This document shows positions 54,485 through 61,746 of a stretch of 64,000 nucleotides of DNA, in pieces (position 1 is the stretch's first letter; each line of letters opens with the position of its first letter). Origin of the DNA: Azospirillum ramasamyi (GTDB lineage Bacteria > Pseudomonadota > Alphaproteobacteria > Azospirillales > Azospirillaceae). The stretch is from the NCBI RefSeq assembly GCF_003233655.1, contig NZ_CP029834.1, positions 248,001 through 312,000 of the forward strand, given 5' to 3'. Under the pieces are notes generated by a model, which saw only the letters and a list, made by a program, of their open reading frames with translations, was not told where the DNA came from and made no database searches. The position numbers were made by a program, and so were the translations under genes.

Positions 54485-56578
54485 CTAGACCTGATCGACG
54501 GTCTTGAGCGACGCCTTGCGGTGCAGTTCGGCATGGCTCAGCACCGGCGTCATCGGGCTGACCCGCTCCAGCAGGGAACGGACGAAGGGGCGCACCTCCG
54601 CCCCCACCAGCAGGGCGGGCCAGACCTGGGACGTGGCGTGCTTCTGGATCTTCAGCCGCACCGCGGTCAGGAATTCCTGCACCTGGCTGGGCGGCATGAC
54701 GAAGCGGCGGTCGTCGCCCTCCACCACGATGTGGTCGAGCAGGGCCTGCTCCCAGCGCGGGCTGAGCGCGATCACCGACACGAAGCCGTCCGGCCCGGCC
54801 AGACCCTGGTGGATCTGCTGGCCCAGCCGCATCCGCACATGTTCGGTGATGAGGGTGATGTGGCGGGTCCAGCCGACCGCCTCCGCCACCGCCTCGATGA
54901 TGGCCGGCAGGTTGCGGATCGACACCCGTTCCGACAGCAGCTGCTGCAGCACGCGCTGGAGCACGACCAGCGAGATCTGGCTCGGCACCATGTCGTTGAC
55001 CAGCTTCTGGTACTCGCGCCCCAGCCCGTCGATCAGCTTCTGCAAGGCGGCGAAGGTCAGCAGGGTGGACAGGTTGTCCTTGATGACCTCGGTCAGGTGG
55101 GTGGTGATGACGCTTTCCGGATCGACGACGGTGTAGCCCTTCGCCACCGCCTCCTCGTGGCGGGAGGGGTCGATCCATTTGGCCTGCAGGCCGAAGGTCG
55201 GCTCGCGCGTGGCGTCGCCGGCGATGTCGGGCACGGCGCCGCCGGTGGGGTCGATGGCCAGCAGGTGCTTGGGCCGCACCTCCCCCTTCGCCGCCTCCAC
55301 CCCCATGATGCTGATGACGTAGCTCTTGGGCGGCAGGAAGCTGGAATCCTTGATGCGCACCGACGGCAGGACGAAGCCGAATTCGGTGGCGAAACGCTTG
55401 CGCAGCGTCTTCACCTTGGTGGTCAGCGGGCCGTTCTTGTTGAGGATCAGCGGGACGAGGTGGTTGCCGACCTCCACTTTCACCTCGTCGACCTTCAGCA
55501 TGTCCTCCACCGCCTCCTCGGGGACGGCGGGCGGCGCCTTGCGGCTTTCCTCCAGCTTGGCGAGCGCCGCGGCGCGGGCCTTGCGGCGCGGCGCGTACCA
55601 GCCGAGCGCGGCGAAGGCCAATCCCATGACGAGGAAGGGCGCCAACGGCAGTCCCGGCATCACCGCCAGCGCCACCAGCAGGCCGGACGCCACCATCAGC
55701 GCCTTCGGATAGGCGCCCATCTGGTCGATCACCGCCTTTTCGGCGGAGCCGACGTTGCCGCCCTTGGTCACCAGCAGGCCCGCGGCCAGCGACACCACCA
55801 GCGCCGGGATCTGCGTCGCCAGCCCGTCGCCCACCGTCAGGGAGGTGTAGATCGAGGCGGCGTTCTCGAAGCTCATCCCCTTCTGGGCGATGCCGATTGC
55901 CATGCCGCCCAGCACGTTGATGATGGTGATGATCAGCCCGGCCACCGCATCGCCGCGCACGAATTTCGAGGCGCCGTCCATGGCGCCGTAGAAGGTGCTT
56001 TCGTCCTCCAGCTCCTTGCGGCGACGCCGCGCCTCGGCCTCGTCGATCATGCCGGCGGAGAGATCCGCGTCGATCGCCATCTGCTTGCCGGGAATGGCGT
56101 CCAGCGTGAAGCGGGCGCCGACCTCGGCGATGCGGGTGGCGCCCTTGGTGATGACCACGAAGTTGATCACCACCAGGATGCAGAAGATCACCACGCCGAT
56201 GACGAAGTTGCCGCCCATCACGAACTGGCTGAAGCCCTGGATGACGTGGCCGGCGGCGGCGTGGCCGTTGTGCCCCTCGCTGAGGATCAGCCGGGTGGAC
56301 GCGATGTTCAGCGCCAACCGCAGCATCGTCACCACCAGCAGGACGGTGGGGAAGGACGAGAAGTCCAGCGGCCGCGGAATCCACAGGGACACCATCAGCA
56401 CCAGCACCGCGACCGAGATCGACAGCGCCAGCCCGAGATCGAGGAACCAGGACGGCACCGGCAGGAACAGCACCGCGAGCACCAGCAGGATGCCGACCGC
56501 GAACAGCACGTCGCGGTTCGCCAGGCCGATGTCGCCGATCAGGCCGAACCGGCTGCGGACGTGATCCGTGAGGGTCAT
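54485..56578 (-). CDS. flhA: flagellar export gate protein FlhA
   Basis: A 697-aa gate and docking platform of the flagellar export machine. The N-terminal part (about 1-330) has seven to eight helices and the FHIPEP-family signature region (TKGATRIAEVGARFTLDAIPGKQMAIDADLSAG, with the charged loop between helices). The C-terminal cytoplasmic domain (about 360-697) binds chaperone-substrate complexes. A TTTAAA-rich element lies 57 bases upstream of the start, shared with the flgB promoter region. Confidence 0.96.
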   Translation of the reverse strand: MTLTDHVRSRFGLIGDIGLANRDVLFAVGILLVLAVLFLPVPSWFLDLGLALSISVAVLVLMVSLWIPRPLDFSSFPTVLLVVTMLRLALNIASTRLILSEGHNGHAAAGHVIQGFSQFVMGGNFVIGVVIFCILVVINFVVITKGATRIAEVGARFTLDAIPGKQMAIDADLSAGMIDEAEARRRRKELEDESTFYGAMDGASKFVRGDAVAGLIITIINVLGGMAIGIAQKGMSFENAASIYTSLTVGDGLATQIPALVVSLAAGLLVTKGGNVGSAEKAVIDQMGAYPKALMVASGLLVALAVMPGLPLAPFLVMGLAFAALGWYAPRRKARAAALAKLEESRKAPPAVPEEAVEDMLKVDEVKVEVGNHLVPLILNKNGPLTTKVKTLRKRFATEFGFVLPSVRIKDSSFLPPKSYVISIMGVEAAKGEVRPKHLLAIDPTGGAVPDIAGDATREPTFGLQAKWIDPSRHEEAVAKGYTVVDPESVITTHLTEVIKDNLSTLLTFAALQKLIDGLGREYQKLVNDMVPSQISLVVLQRVLQQLLSERVSIRNLPAIIEAVAEAVGWTRHITLITEHVRMRLGQQIHQGLAGPDGFVSVIALSPRWEQALLDHIVVEGDDRRFVMPPSQVQEFLTAVRLKIQKHATSQVWPALLVGAEVRPFVRSLLERVSPMTPVLSHAELHRKASLKTVDQV

Positions 56579-56635
56579 GGAGGTCCCGACAGGTTTGTGG
56601 AGGAGGGGCGTTCCGGCAACGATAGGCGCGCGCGG

Positions 56636-56652
56636 TAAAACCGGGATTTAAA
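56636..56652 (-). promoter_or_regulatory. TTTAAATCCCGGTTTTA element upstream of flhA
   Basis: On the minus strand TTTAAATCCCGGTTTTA lies 57 bases before the flhA ATG. It is nearly the same as the element upstream of flgB. TTAA half-sites about one turn apart resemble CtrA-type boxes (TTAA-N7-TTAA), but the spacing is 8 and the second half is TTTA. It would let flhA-fliR-flhB be expressed from an internal promoter. Confidence 0.5.
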
Positions 56653-56673
56653 CCGCCGTGGGCAGCCCGCCGG

Positions 56674-57462
56674 TCACTGGTTCGGCAGCAGCGGCCGGGC
56701 CGGACCGTCGGCGAACAGGCCGGAGAGGAAGCTCAGGCGCCCGCGCTCCGCCGCGGTGAAGGTGGCGCCGCCGCCGCCCGGCCCGGCCGCCAGCGTCTCC
56801 AGATAGCCGAGAGCCCCGGCGACCCAGCGCAGGTTGCCGCTCACCCGCTGGCGATAGGCTTCGCCGCGTTCCGACTGGGACGAGTGGTAGCGGGCTATGG
56901 CGCTTTCCAGCGAGCCGTGGTCGCGCCGCAGCGCCGACAGGAAGGAGGCGGCATAGCGCGCGTTGGCGACCGGATCGAAGGCGGTGACCAGATCGGGGAA
57001 GGCGTCGGGGTGCCAACGCAGGTTGACCTGCAGGCAGCCGACGTCGATGGAGCGCACGCCGCGCGCCTGCGCCGCGCGCACGAAGGCGATGGCGTCGTCC
57101 CGCGTCGGGAAATAGTGGGAACGCCCTTCGGTGTTGACCGTCCAGGGCCAGGCGGTGAACAGCCGGTCCTCCGTCCGCCGCCCGGATTCGGTGAAGCCCA
57201 TCGCCAGCAGCAGATGGTCGGTGATGCCGGCCGCCTTCTCCGCATCCAGGATGGCGGCGATGCACTGGGCTTCCGGCGGCAGCGTCTTGCGCGACGCCTG
57301 GGGAGCGGGTTGGGCCGGCAGCTTCGGCGCGGCATAGAGCGCGGTGCTCCACACCCCGATCTGCGAGTTGTTGGCCGGCGGCGCCGCCGCACCGCCGGCC
57401 GGACTTACGAGCAGGACGAGAAGGGGGATGACCGCTCGCAACGGGGGGCGCCGCATCGCCAT
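56674..57462 (-). CDS. lytic transglycosylase (SLT domain) in the flagellar operon
   Basis: A 262-aa exported protein with a signal peptide (about 1-26, GGAAA). An SLT domain follows: the catalytic Glu is predicted in GFTESGRRT (around 93), with GCLQVNLRWHPDAF and ANARYAASFLSALRRDHGSLESAIARYHSSQ typical of the fold. It would cleave peptidoglycan, plausibly to let the rod through, like the SltF-type enzymes of other Alphaproteobacteria. An alternative GTG start lies nine bases upstream. Located between fliQ and flhA. Confidence 0.83.
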   Translation of the reverse strand: MAMRRPPLRAVIPLLVLLVSPAGGAAAPPANNSQIGVWSTALYAAPKLPAQPAPQASRKTLPPEAQCIAAILDAEKAAGITDHLLLAMGFTESGRRTEDRLFTAWPWTVNTEGRSHYFPTRDDAIAFVRAAQARGVRSIDVGCLQVNLRWHPDAFPDLVTAFDPVANARYAASFLSALRRDHGSLESAIARYHSSQSERGEAYRQRVSGNLRWVAGALGYLETLAAGPGGGGATFTAAERGRLSFLSGLFADGPARPLLPNQ

Positions 57463-57479
57463 GGGCGTCACTGCGCGCG

Positions 57480-57746
57480 TCAGTCGATGGCGACGATGAG
57501 GTCGCTCAGCCGGTCGGCGTAGGTGGCGAGCGCGCCGTACATGAAGGGCAGCGCCAGCACCGTCACCATCAGGATCGCGACGATCTTCGGCACGAAGGTC
57601 AGCGTCATTTCCTGCACCTGGGTCAGCGCCTGGACCAGCGAGATCGTCACGCCCACCACCACCGCGATGATCAGCGGCGGCGCGGCGATCAGCAGCGTCG
57701 TCCAGATGCCGCTGCGCAGCACCTCCAGCACGTCGGCCTGGTTCAT
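57480..57746 (-). CDS. fliQ: flagellar export protein FliQ
   Basis: An 88-aa, two-helix inner-membrane protein of the export channel. VEVLRSGIWTTLLIAAPPLIIAVVVG-type helix 1 is followed by the loop SLVQALTQVQEMTLTFVPKI, which is the family signature, and a second helix. Family length is normal. Together with fliR and flhB it encodes the FliPQR-FlhB core; fliP is not in this cluster. Confidence 0.95.
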   Translation of the reverse strand: MNQADVLEVLRSGIWTTLLIAAPPLIIAVVVGVTISLVQALTQVQEMTLTFVPKIVAILMVTVLALPFMYGALATYADRLSDLIVAID

Positions 57747-57789
57747 GGGACGGTCCTTATCCTGTGGAGAGGTGGCGGCACGTTGCCCC

Positions 57790-58149
57790 TCAAACCGCGA
57801 TCCGCATGATCTCCTGATAAGCCTGGACCATCTTGTCGCGGATGGCGACGACGCTCTGCACCGTCATCTCCGCGGCCAGGACCGAGCGGACCACCTCCTG
57901 CGCGCTCGCCTTCCCCGAAACGGCGGCCAGCGAGACGCGCTCGCTCTCCTTCAGCGTCTCGACCGCCTGCGAGATCGACTTGTCGAGGAAGCCGCCGAAG
58001 TCGCTTTCGGCGCTGGGCGCCACCGCTCCGGTCCGGTTGGCGGCGGACAGCGGCGAGGCCGCCGTCTGCGTTTCAGCGAGGCCCGCGGTGAAGGGGCTGC
58101 GGTTGGCGGCATAGGCGGCGGCGACGCGGCCGACGGACATCTCGATCAT
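57790..58149 (-). CDS. fliE: flagellar hook-basal body protein FliE
   Basis: A 119-aa adaptor between the MS ring and the rod. The conserved C-terminal half reads VLAAEMTVQSVVAIRDKMVQAYQEIMRIAV, diagnostic of FliE, preceded by LKESERVSLAAVSGKASAQEVV. It lies 11 bases after flgC and 43 before fliQ. Confidence 0.94.
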   Translation of the reverse strand: MIEMSVGRVAAAYAANRSPFTAGLAETQTAASPLSAANRTGAVAPSAESDFGGFLDKSISQAVETLKESERVSLAAVSGKASAQEVVRSVLAAEMTVQSVVAIRDKMVQAYQEIMRIAV

Positions 58150-58160
58150 GGAAAGGCTCC

Positions 58161-58580
58161 TCAGCTGCGCAGCAGGTCGACGACGCGGGTCATCATCGCG
58201 CGCGACTGTTCGATGACGTTCATGCTGGCCTCGAAGGCGCGGCCGGCCTCCCGCATGTCCATCATCTCGATCAGCGACTGGACGTTCGGCTTCTTGACGT
58301 AGCCCTTGTCGTCCGCCGCCGGATGCGAGGGATCGTATTCGAGCTTGAAGTCGCTGCGGTCGCGGCCGATCTGCTTGACCTGCACCAGTTCCGCGCCGAC
58401 GCTGCGGTCCATCACGCTGTCGAAGGAAACGGTCTTGCGGCGGTAGGGGTCGCCGCCCTTGGTGGTGGCGGTGGAATCGGCGTTGGCGAGGTTTTCGGCA
58501 ACCACGCGCAGCCGGGTCGATTGCGCCTGCAGGCCGGCACCGGCGATCTTCAGCGTGGTGCCGAGGGCGTCGTTCATCAT
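58161..58580 (-). CDS. flgC: flagellar basal-body rod protein FlgC
   Basis: A 139-aa proximal-rod protein. The N-terminal motif STRLRVVAENLANADSTATTKGGDPYRRKTV and the C-terminal VIEQSRAMMTRVVDLLRS are the rod-protein signatures. Length is normal. Separated from flgB by a 147-base block of hairpins. Confidence 0.95.
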   Translation of the reverse strand: MMNDALGTTLKIAGAGLQAQSTRLRVVAENLANADSTATTKGGDPYRRKTVSFDSVMDRSVGAELVQVKQIGRDRSDFKLEYDPSHPAADDKGYVKKPNVQSLIEMMDMREAGRAFEASMNVIEQSRAMMTRVVDLLRS

Positions 58581-58614
58581 GGCTCGTCTCCGTCTCGAAT
58601 ACCGTCAGCCGCCC

Positions 58615-58640
58615 CTAAAGCGAATTTGCATTCGCTTTAG
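58615..58640 (-). repeat. perfect hairpin upstream of flgC
   Basis: An 11-bp perfect stem (CTAAAGCGAAT / ATTCGCTTTAG) with a 4-base loop, 35 bases before the flgC ATG. It is similar in sequence to the palindrome overlapping the flgB stop codon. Confidence 0.7.
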
Positions 58641-58671
58641 CTTCATACGACCTCATTCGCCGGTCTGGCTT

Positions 58672-58689
58672 CGGCCGCATGAGCGGCCG
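58672..58689 (-). repeat. central hairpin in the flgB-flgC gap
   Basis: CGGCCGC-ATGA-GCGGCCG, a perfect 7-bp G+C stem between the two TAAAGCG-type palindromes. Confidence 0.6.
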
Positions 58690-58707
58690 GGGCCGCCGTC
58701 GCGGTCC

Positions 58708-58729
58708 AAAGCGGATTGCAATCCGCTTT
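58708..58729 (-). repeat. perfect palindrome overlapping the flgB stop codon
   Basis: A 22-bp perfect palindrome with half-site AAAGCGGATTG. Its last bases on the gene strand contain the flgB stop codon. It is a sequence relative of the hairpin at 58615. Confidence 0.75.
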
Positions 58730-59120
58730 AGCCGTTTCGCCAGGCCATGCGCAGCATCTGCACATTGCGCTGGAACAGGCCGGTGGTCAGCGCGAAGGCG
58801 TCGCGGGTCTCGCTGCCCTTGATCATCTCCTGCTCCAGCGACACGGCGTTGCCGGAGGGCGTCGTTTCCCACAGCCCCGCCTTGCCCGCCTCGCGGAAGC
58901 CGGCGGTGGAGCGCCCGCCCGCCAGATGCAGGCCGGAGGTGCGGACGGTCTCCACCGGCCGGATGCCCTCCATCACGCTGTCGAAGGATTTCAGGTCACG
59001 CGCCTGGTAGTCGGGCGTGTTGGCGTTCACGACATTCTCGGCGACCAGCTTCTGCCGCTGCGCCAGATAGTCCATGCGCGTGCCGGCAAGCTGAAAGAAA
59101 CCGATTTTACCTAAATCCAT
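58728..59120 (-). CDS. flgB: flagellar basal-body rod protein FlgB
   Basis: A 130-aa proximal-rod protein. RMDYLAQRQKLVAENVVNANTPDYQARDLKSFDSVM is the family-typical N-terminal motif, and LFQRNVQMLRMAWR ends the protein. ATG at 59120 is preceded by a GAGGT ribosome site; the frame seven codons upstream is less likely. First gene of the minus-strand flagellar operon, divergent from fliI. Confidence 0.93.
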   Translation of the reverse strand: MDLGKIGFFQLAGTRMDYLAQRQKLVAENVVNANTPDYQARDLKSFDSVMEGIRPVETVRTSGLHLAGGRSTAGFREAGKAGLWETTPSGNAVSLEQEMIKGSETRDAFALTTGLFQRNVQMLRMAWRNG

Positions 59121-59180
59121 TGCGACCTCGTTCCATCTCATCTGGCCGGAACACTGGGCCGGACGATGAACGCGCCCGTT

Positions 59181-59196
59181 TAAAACCGGATTTAAA
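59181..59196. promoter_or_regulatory. TTTAAA-CCGG-TTTAAA element between flgB and fliI
   Basis: The near-palindromic TTTAAAACCGGATTTAAA (59179-59196) lies 60 bases upstream of flgB and about 33 bases upstream of fliI. On the minus strand TTTAAATCCGGTTTTA matches the element before flhA with one base inserted. Half-sites TTAA suggest a CtrA-like regulator, but spacing departs from TTAA-N7-TTAA. Confidence 0.55.
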
Positions 59197-59228
59197 TTCC
59201 CTGCTCTAGGCTGCCTTCATCGACGGAC

Positions 59229-60590
59229 ATGATGGAGACAGCGCCGATGCCGGCACTCGCCACACTGGCGGCGGAACTCGAACGGCTGCCGACGCGCCAC
59301 TGGCGCGGGGAAATCCGCTCCGCCGCCGGCATGACGCTGGAGGTCGACGGACTGCAGCGCGTGCTGTCGGTCGGCGACAAATGCCATGCGGAAACCGTGC
59401 GCGGCGGCCGGGTGCTGTGCGAGACCGTCGGATTCCGCAACGGCCGCTCGCTGCTGATGGCCTTCGACAATCTGGACGGCGTGGCCGAAGGCTGCGCCGC
59501 CATCACCGACGACACCGCCTTCACCCTCCGCCCCGGTCCCGGCTGGCTCGGCCGGGTGGTCAATGCGCTGGGCGAGCCGATCGACGGCAAGGGCCCCCTG
59601 GTCAATGGCGAGCACCCTCGGTCCCTGCGCCAGCCGCCGCCGGCCGCCTGCGCCCGCCGCCGGGTGGGGAAGCGGCTGGACAGCGGCATCCGGGTGATCG
59701 ACAGCTTCGTGCCGCTGTGCCGCGGCCAGCGGCTGGGCGTCTTCGCCGGGTCCGGCGTCGGCAAATCCACCCTGCTGGCGATGGTCGCCCGCCATGCCGA
59801 GGCAGACGCCATCGTCATCGGCCTGATCGGCGAGCGCGGGCGCGAGGTGCGCGAGTTCATCCAGGACGATCTGGGGCCGGAGGGGCTGGCGCGTTCCGTC
59901 GTCATCGTCGCCACCTCCGACGAGCCCCCGCTGATGCGCCGGCAGGCCGCCCTGCTCTGCATGACGGTGGCGGAGGAGATGCGCGACCAGGGCAAGCACG
60001 TGCTTTGCCTGATGGACAGCGTCACCCGCTTCGCCATGGCCCAGCGCGAGATCGGGCTGGCCGCCGGGGAACCGCCGACCGCCAAGAGCTATCCGCCCAG
60101 CGTCTTCGCCGAACTGCCCCGCCTGCTGGAGCGCGCCGGTCCCGGACCGGAAGGAGGCGGAGAGGGCGACATCACCTCCATCTTCACCGTCCTGGTCGAC
60201 GGCGACGACCACGACGAGCCCATCGCCGACGCGGTGCGCGGCATCCTCGACGGACATCTGGTGCTCGACCGCAAGATCGCCGAACAGGGGCGCTATCCCG
60301 CCGTCAACCTGCTGCGCAGCGTATCGCGCACCCTGCCCGGCTGCCACGACGCGCGGGAGAACCGCATCGTCGGCCGCGCCCGCGCGCTTGCCGCCACCTA
60401 TGACGGCATGAGGGAGATGATCCGGCTCGGCGCCTACAAGCGCGGCACCGATCCGGAAACCGACGCCGCCATCGACCTGAACCCGCGGCTGGAGGAGTTC
60501 CTGCGCCAGGGCAAGGACGATCCCTCCCCTTCCGCCGACAGCTTCGCGCATCTGGACGCGCTGCTCGCCGCCATCGGAGCCCAATCATGA
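59229..60590 (+). CDS. fliI: flagellum-specific ATP synthase FliI
   Basis: A 453-aa F1-beta-like ATPase that feeds unfolded substrates to the export gate. Walker A is GSGVGKST (about 175), then GLIGERGREVREF, Walker B DSVTRFAMAQREIGLAAGEPP, and the type III ATPase segment KSYPPSVFAELPRLLERAG. The N-terminal part (about 1-95) corresponds to the hexamer-docking domain. The start could also be at ATG 59232 or 59247. Divergent from flgB. Confidence 0.95.
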   Translation: MMETAPMPALATLAAELERLPTRHWRGEIRSAAGMTLEVDGLQRVLSVGDKCHAETVRGGRVLCETVGFRNGRSLLMAFDNLDGVAEGCAAITDDTAFTLRPGPGWLGRVVNALGEPIDGKGPLVNGEHPRSLRQPPPAACARRRVGKRLDSGIRVIDSFVPLCRGQRLGVFAGSGVGKSTLLAMVARHAEADAIVIGLIGERGREVREFIQDDLGPEGLARSVVIVATSDEPPLMRRQAALLCMTVAEEMRDQGKHVLCLMDSVTRFAMAQREIGLAAGEPPTAKSYPPSVFAELPRLLERAGPGPEGGGEGDITSIFTVLVDGDDHDEPIADAVRGILDGHLVLDRKIAEQGRYPAVNLLRSVSRTLPGCHDARENRIVGRARALAATYDGMREMIRLGAYKRGTDPETDAAIDLNPRLEEFLRQGKDDPSPSADSFAHLDALLAAIGAQS

Positions 60591-61219
60591 GCGTCAACAC
60601 CCCGCCCGCCGACAGGAGGCTGGCCGCCCAGGCCGTCACCCCGCCCACGGCACAGCGCAAAACCGCCGCCGAGCCGCGGGAAACTACGGCCGACAGGATG
60701 AGTCTCGGCTTCGACGATCTGGTGGACGCGGTCAACCCGCTGCAGCAGTTGCCGGTGGTGTCGTCGGTCTATCGCGAGGCGACGGGAGAGACCATCTCGA
60801 TCCCGGCCCGGCTGGCCGGCGGCTTCCTGTTCGGCGGCCTGCCCGGCCTGATCGGCAGCGCCGCCATGGTGGCGTTCGAGGAGGTGACGGGCGACAGCGT
60901 GCTCGGCCATATCGGCAGCCTGCTGGAGGATGACGGCGGCGGCGCCCCCGCCGCGGCGGACGGCAAGGCGGTCGGATCGCTGCCCTGGATGAACGCCGGT
61001 GCCGGCGACGCGGACGGGAGCGGCGCCGACCCGGCCCTGCCCTCCCCCCAGGCCCTGGCGGAAGCCCTGCGGCGCAAGTCTCCGGCCACGGAAACCGCGG
61101 CGGCGGCCCTCGCCGTCCCAGCCGCCGATCGCCCGGCGCCGCAACTGCTGGCGAAGCTCTACAGCCTGGAGGCGACCGCCAACGCCGGCGCGCCGGGGAC
61201 GCTCCGCAAGACGGGGTGA
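60587..61219 (+). CDS. unknown protein translationally coupled to fliI
   Basis: A 210-aa protein whose ATG overlaps the fliI stop codon (ATGA). It has a central block (residues 38-105) of recognisable character: DDLVDAVNPLQQLPVVSSVYREATGETISIPARLAGGFLFGGLPGLIGSAAMVAFEEVTGDS. This contains a glycine-rich, weakly amphipathic stretch. The rest is Ala/Pro-rich and probably disordered. I have no name for it. The overlap with fliI and the central block suggest an accessory flagellar protein in the slot where fliJ often lies, although no coiled coil is visible. Confidence 0.72.
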   Translation: MSVNTPPADRRLAAQAVTPPTAQRKTAAEPRETTADRMSLGFDDLVDAVNPLQQLPVVSSVYREATGETISIPARLAGGFLFGGLPGLIGSAAMVAFEEVTGDSVLGHIGSLLEDDGGGAPAAADGKAVGSLPWMNAGAGDADGSGADPALPSPQALAEALRRKSPATETAAAALAVPAADRPAPQLLAKLYSLEATANAGAPGTLRKTG

Positions 61220-61307
61220 CGCGCTTCGCGCCTCGATCTTGATACCCTGGAGCGGCGACCGACAGGCATGCTACGATTCCCGCCGGCTCCAGTTCGTGGG
61301 TGTTCAG

Positions 61308-61736
61308 GTGGCGGACGACGGCGAGGATCGTGGTGGGGCAGACACCGCCGGCGCGCAGCGCGGACGGCGCTGGCTCTGGCTGCTGATCGGCCATTCCGCA
61401 GTTGGTCTCGCCACGGCCGGCGCATTCCTGCCGGTCCTGCCCACGGTCCCCTTCCTGCTGGTGGCCGGCTGGGCCTATTCCCGCGGCAACCCGGCCCTGC
61501 GCGAGCGGCTGCGCAACGATCCCCGCTTCGGCCAAGCCGTGCGGAACTGGCAGGACCGCGGCGCCATCCCGGTCAAGGCCAAGGTCTTCGCCGTCGCCGG
61601 CATGTCGTCCGGCTTCACCGTGCTCGCCCTGTCCTCGCCGAGCTATCTGGTGCTCGGCGGCGTCGGGATGGTCATGGTGGCGGCCGGCACCTACGTGGTC
61701 TCGCGGCCGGTCCCCTCCGCCGACGACAAGAGCTGA
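61308..61736 (+). CDS. DUF454 (YbaN-like) inner-membrane protein
   Basis: A 142-aa membrane protein of the DUF454 family. RRWLWLLIGHSAVGLATAGAFLPVLPTVPFLLVAGWAYSRGNPALRERLRNDPRFGQAVRNWQDRGAI contains the signature FLPxLPTVPFLLxA and RxxxWLxxHxxFG-type segments; further helices follow. Start is uncertain; a GTG at 61308 is chosen because it lies just before the conserved part, but a ribosome site is weak and GTG at 61296 is possible. Function is unknown; converges on the 374-aa gene. Confidence 0.8.
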   Translation: MADDGEDRGGADTAGAQRGRRWLWLLIGHSAVGLATAGAFLPVLPTVPFLLVAGWAYSRGNPALRERLRNDPRFGQAVRNWQDRGAIPVKAKVFAVAGMSSGFTVLALSSPSYLVLGGVGMVMVAAGTYVVSRPVPSADDKS

Positions 61737-61746
61737 GCCCGGCCGC

